Shown in pieces: positions 12,798 through 13,438 of a stretch of DNA of 13,438 bases. The notes beneath the pieces are model-generated. The model was not told where the DNA came from and did not search any database. It saw nothing but the letters and a program-made list of their open reading frames with translations. Positions within the stretch are counted from its first letter, which is position 1; the number at the start of each line of letters is the position of its first letter. Where the stretch lies: contig DASQSZ010000445.1 of NCBI GenBank assembly GCA_035642125.1, positions 1 to 13,438 on the forward strand, in the 5' to 3' direction. The stretch comes from CALAED01 sp937891035. Its GTDB lineage: Bacteria > Actinomycetota > Actinomycetes > Streptosporangiales > Streptosporangiaceae. The position numbers and the translations under genes are program-made.

Positions 12798-13438
12798 TCA
12801 GCGCGGAGCAACGAAGAGGGTTTGGGCGACGCCGCCGAGATCGCCGCGCTCGTCGTAGAGGGTGGTCCGGCACAGACCGCTGCCGTCGGGCCCGATCGTC
12901 GTCACGGCGTCCAGGCACACCCACTCCCCGGACAGCGCGCGCAGCAGGTGCATGGTGAAATCGACGTTGGTGAAGATGTGGGTCTCGAAGCTCAGCACGG
13001 AGCTGACGCCGCTTGAGGTGTCGGCGACTCCGGCCACCCGCTGCAGCGGGGACGGCTTTTCGCCGGGGACGACGGGCACCTTGAGCCGAGCCCACAGCAC
13101 GCCCGGGCCCGGGATGGTGACGGCGCCGGAGACGAAGCGCCACTCCAGGGCGTCGAAGTAGCCGAAGTCCCGGAACGGAGGTTCGCCGGGCGCGGGCCCC
13201 GGCAGCGGGTGCGGTGGCGGCGATTCCGGCGCGGCGATGCCGGAGGTGTCGGCGCGCCGCATCCGCCAGCCGCGCGCCCTGGCCACCGGCTCGTCGCCCG
13301 CGATCAGCTCGGCCGTCAGGAACTGCACGCGCCGGCCCGCGCGCGCCAGCCGCGCGCGGACCTCGACCTCGGCGACGGGCACGGGGCGGATGAGGTCGAC
13401 GGCGAACTGCGTGAACTCCATCTCCGGCCGTGGCTCGA
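12798..13438 (-). CDS. TesB-like acyl-CoA thioesterase family protein (5' end beyond window)
   Basis: The visible 213 residues match the double-hotdog thioesterase family (TesB / 4HBT_3 type). FAVDLIRPVPVAEVEVRARL is followed by GRRVQFLTAELI in the N-terminal hotdog. A proline-rich linker PPPHPLPGPAPGEPP comes next. The C-terminal hotdog contains RVAGVADTSSGVSSVLSF, FTNVDFTMHLLRALSGEWVC, and GSGLCRTTLYDERGDLGGVA. Such enzymes hydrolyse acyl-CoA thioesters, but the acyl group cannot be told. The frame stays open to the right edge without a stop, and family members carry about 50 more N-terminal residues before this point. The ATG at 13421 is thus probably internal and the gene is cut by the window. 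It converges with the STAND gene. Confidence 0.85.
   Translation of the reverse strand, partial: EPRPEMEFTQFAVDLIRPVPVAEVEVRARLARAGRRVQFLTAELIAGDEPVARARGWRMRRADTSGIAAPESPPPHPLPGPAPGEPPFRDFGYFDALEWRFVSGAVTIPGPGVLWARLKVPVVPGEKPSPLQRVAGVADTSSGVSSVLSFETHIFTNVDFTMHLLRALSGEWVCLDAVTTIGPDGSGLCRTTLYDERGDLGGVAQTLFVAPR

Overview
The window reads as chromosome from a high-GC actinomycete. The right two thirds (about 3,400 to the end) is strongly GC-rich at third codon positions, and several family types are typical of Streptomycetales/Streptosporangiales: an XRE-TPR regulator, an RsbW-like ATPase, a DUF574-type SAM methyltransferase, an NB-ARC/TPR STAND protein and a DUF1445 protein. The exact genus cannot be fixed from the sequence alone.

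Layout. (1) 1-150 is a broken remnant of an amidohydrolase gene, a diverged relative of the intact gene at 3699-4988, with about 185 bp missing internally. (2) 151-611 holds no convincing gene. (3) 612 to about 3,400 is visibly lower in GC than the rest. It carries an XRE-type HTH regulator with a long helical C-terminus, a small hypothetical protein, an RsbW-like HATPase, a 54-residue protein overlapping the end of the ATPase gene, and one doubtful ORF. This set looks like one of the actinobacterial XRE/ATPase/small-protein signalling cassettes. (4) At about 3,400 composition changes sharply, and a GntR-like C-terminal fragment without a clear start codon leads directly into the intact amidohydrolase gene. 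(5) A convergent GNAT acetyltransferase follows, then a 503-bp stretch without a clear gene. (6) 6133-7782 is one uninterrupted gene that fuses an N-terminal Ser/Thr protein kinase to a C-terminal SAM-dependent methyltransferase of the DUF574/PF04672 type. It is the most unusual gene here. (7) A kynurenine-formamidase-like alpha/beta hydrolase converges on a DUF1445 (putative hydro-lyase / D-glutamate cyclase-like) gene. (8) Divergent from DUF1445 is a 929-residue STAND ATPase (NB-ARC plus ten exactly phased 40-residue TPR-type repeats). (9) A TesB-like thioesterase gene on the minus strand runs off the right edge.

How the genes relate. Most are monocistronic or in convergent/divergent pairs, so no long operon is visible. 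Two groups look coupled: the ATPase with its overlapping 54-residue gene, and the GntR-like fragment with the amidohydrolase (7 bp apart). Three genes are signalling proteins with typically regulatory domains (XRE-TPR, kinase-methyltransferase, STAND-TPR). The rest are small-molecule enzymes acting on amide, acyl or lactam-type substrates. The remnant, the composition change and the start-less fragment together point to a region that has undergone insertion and loss.
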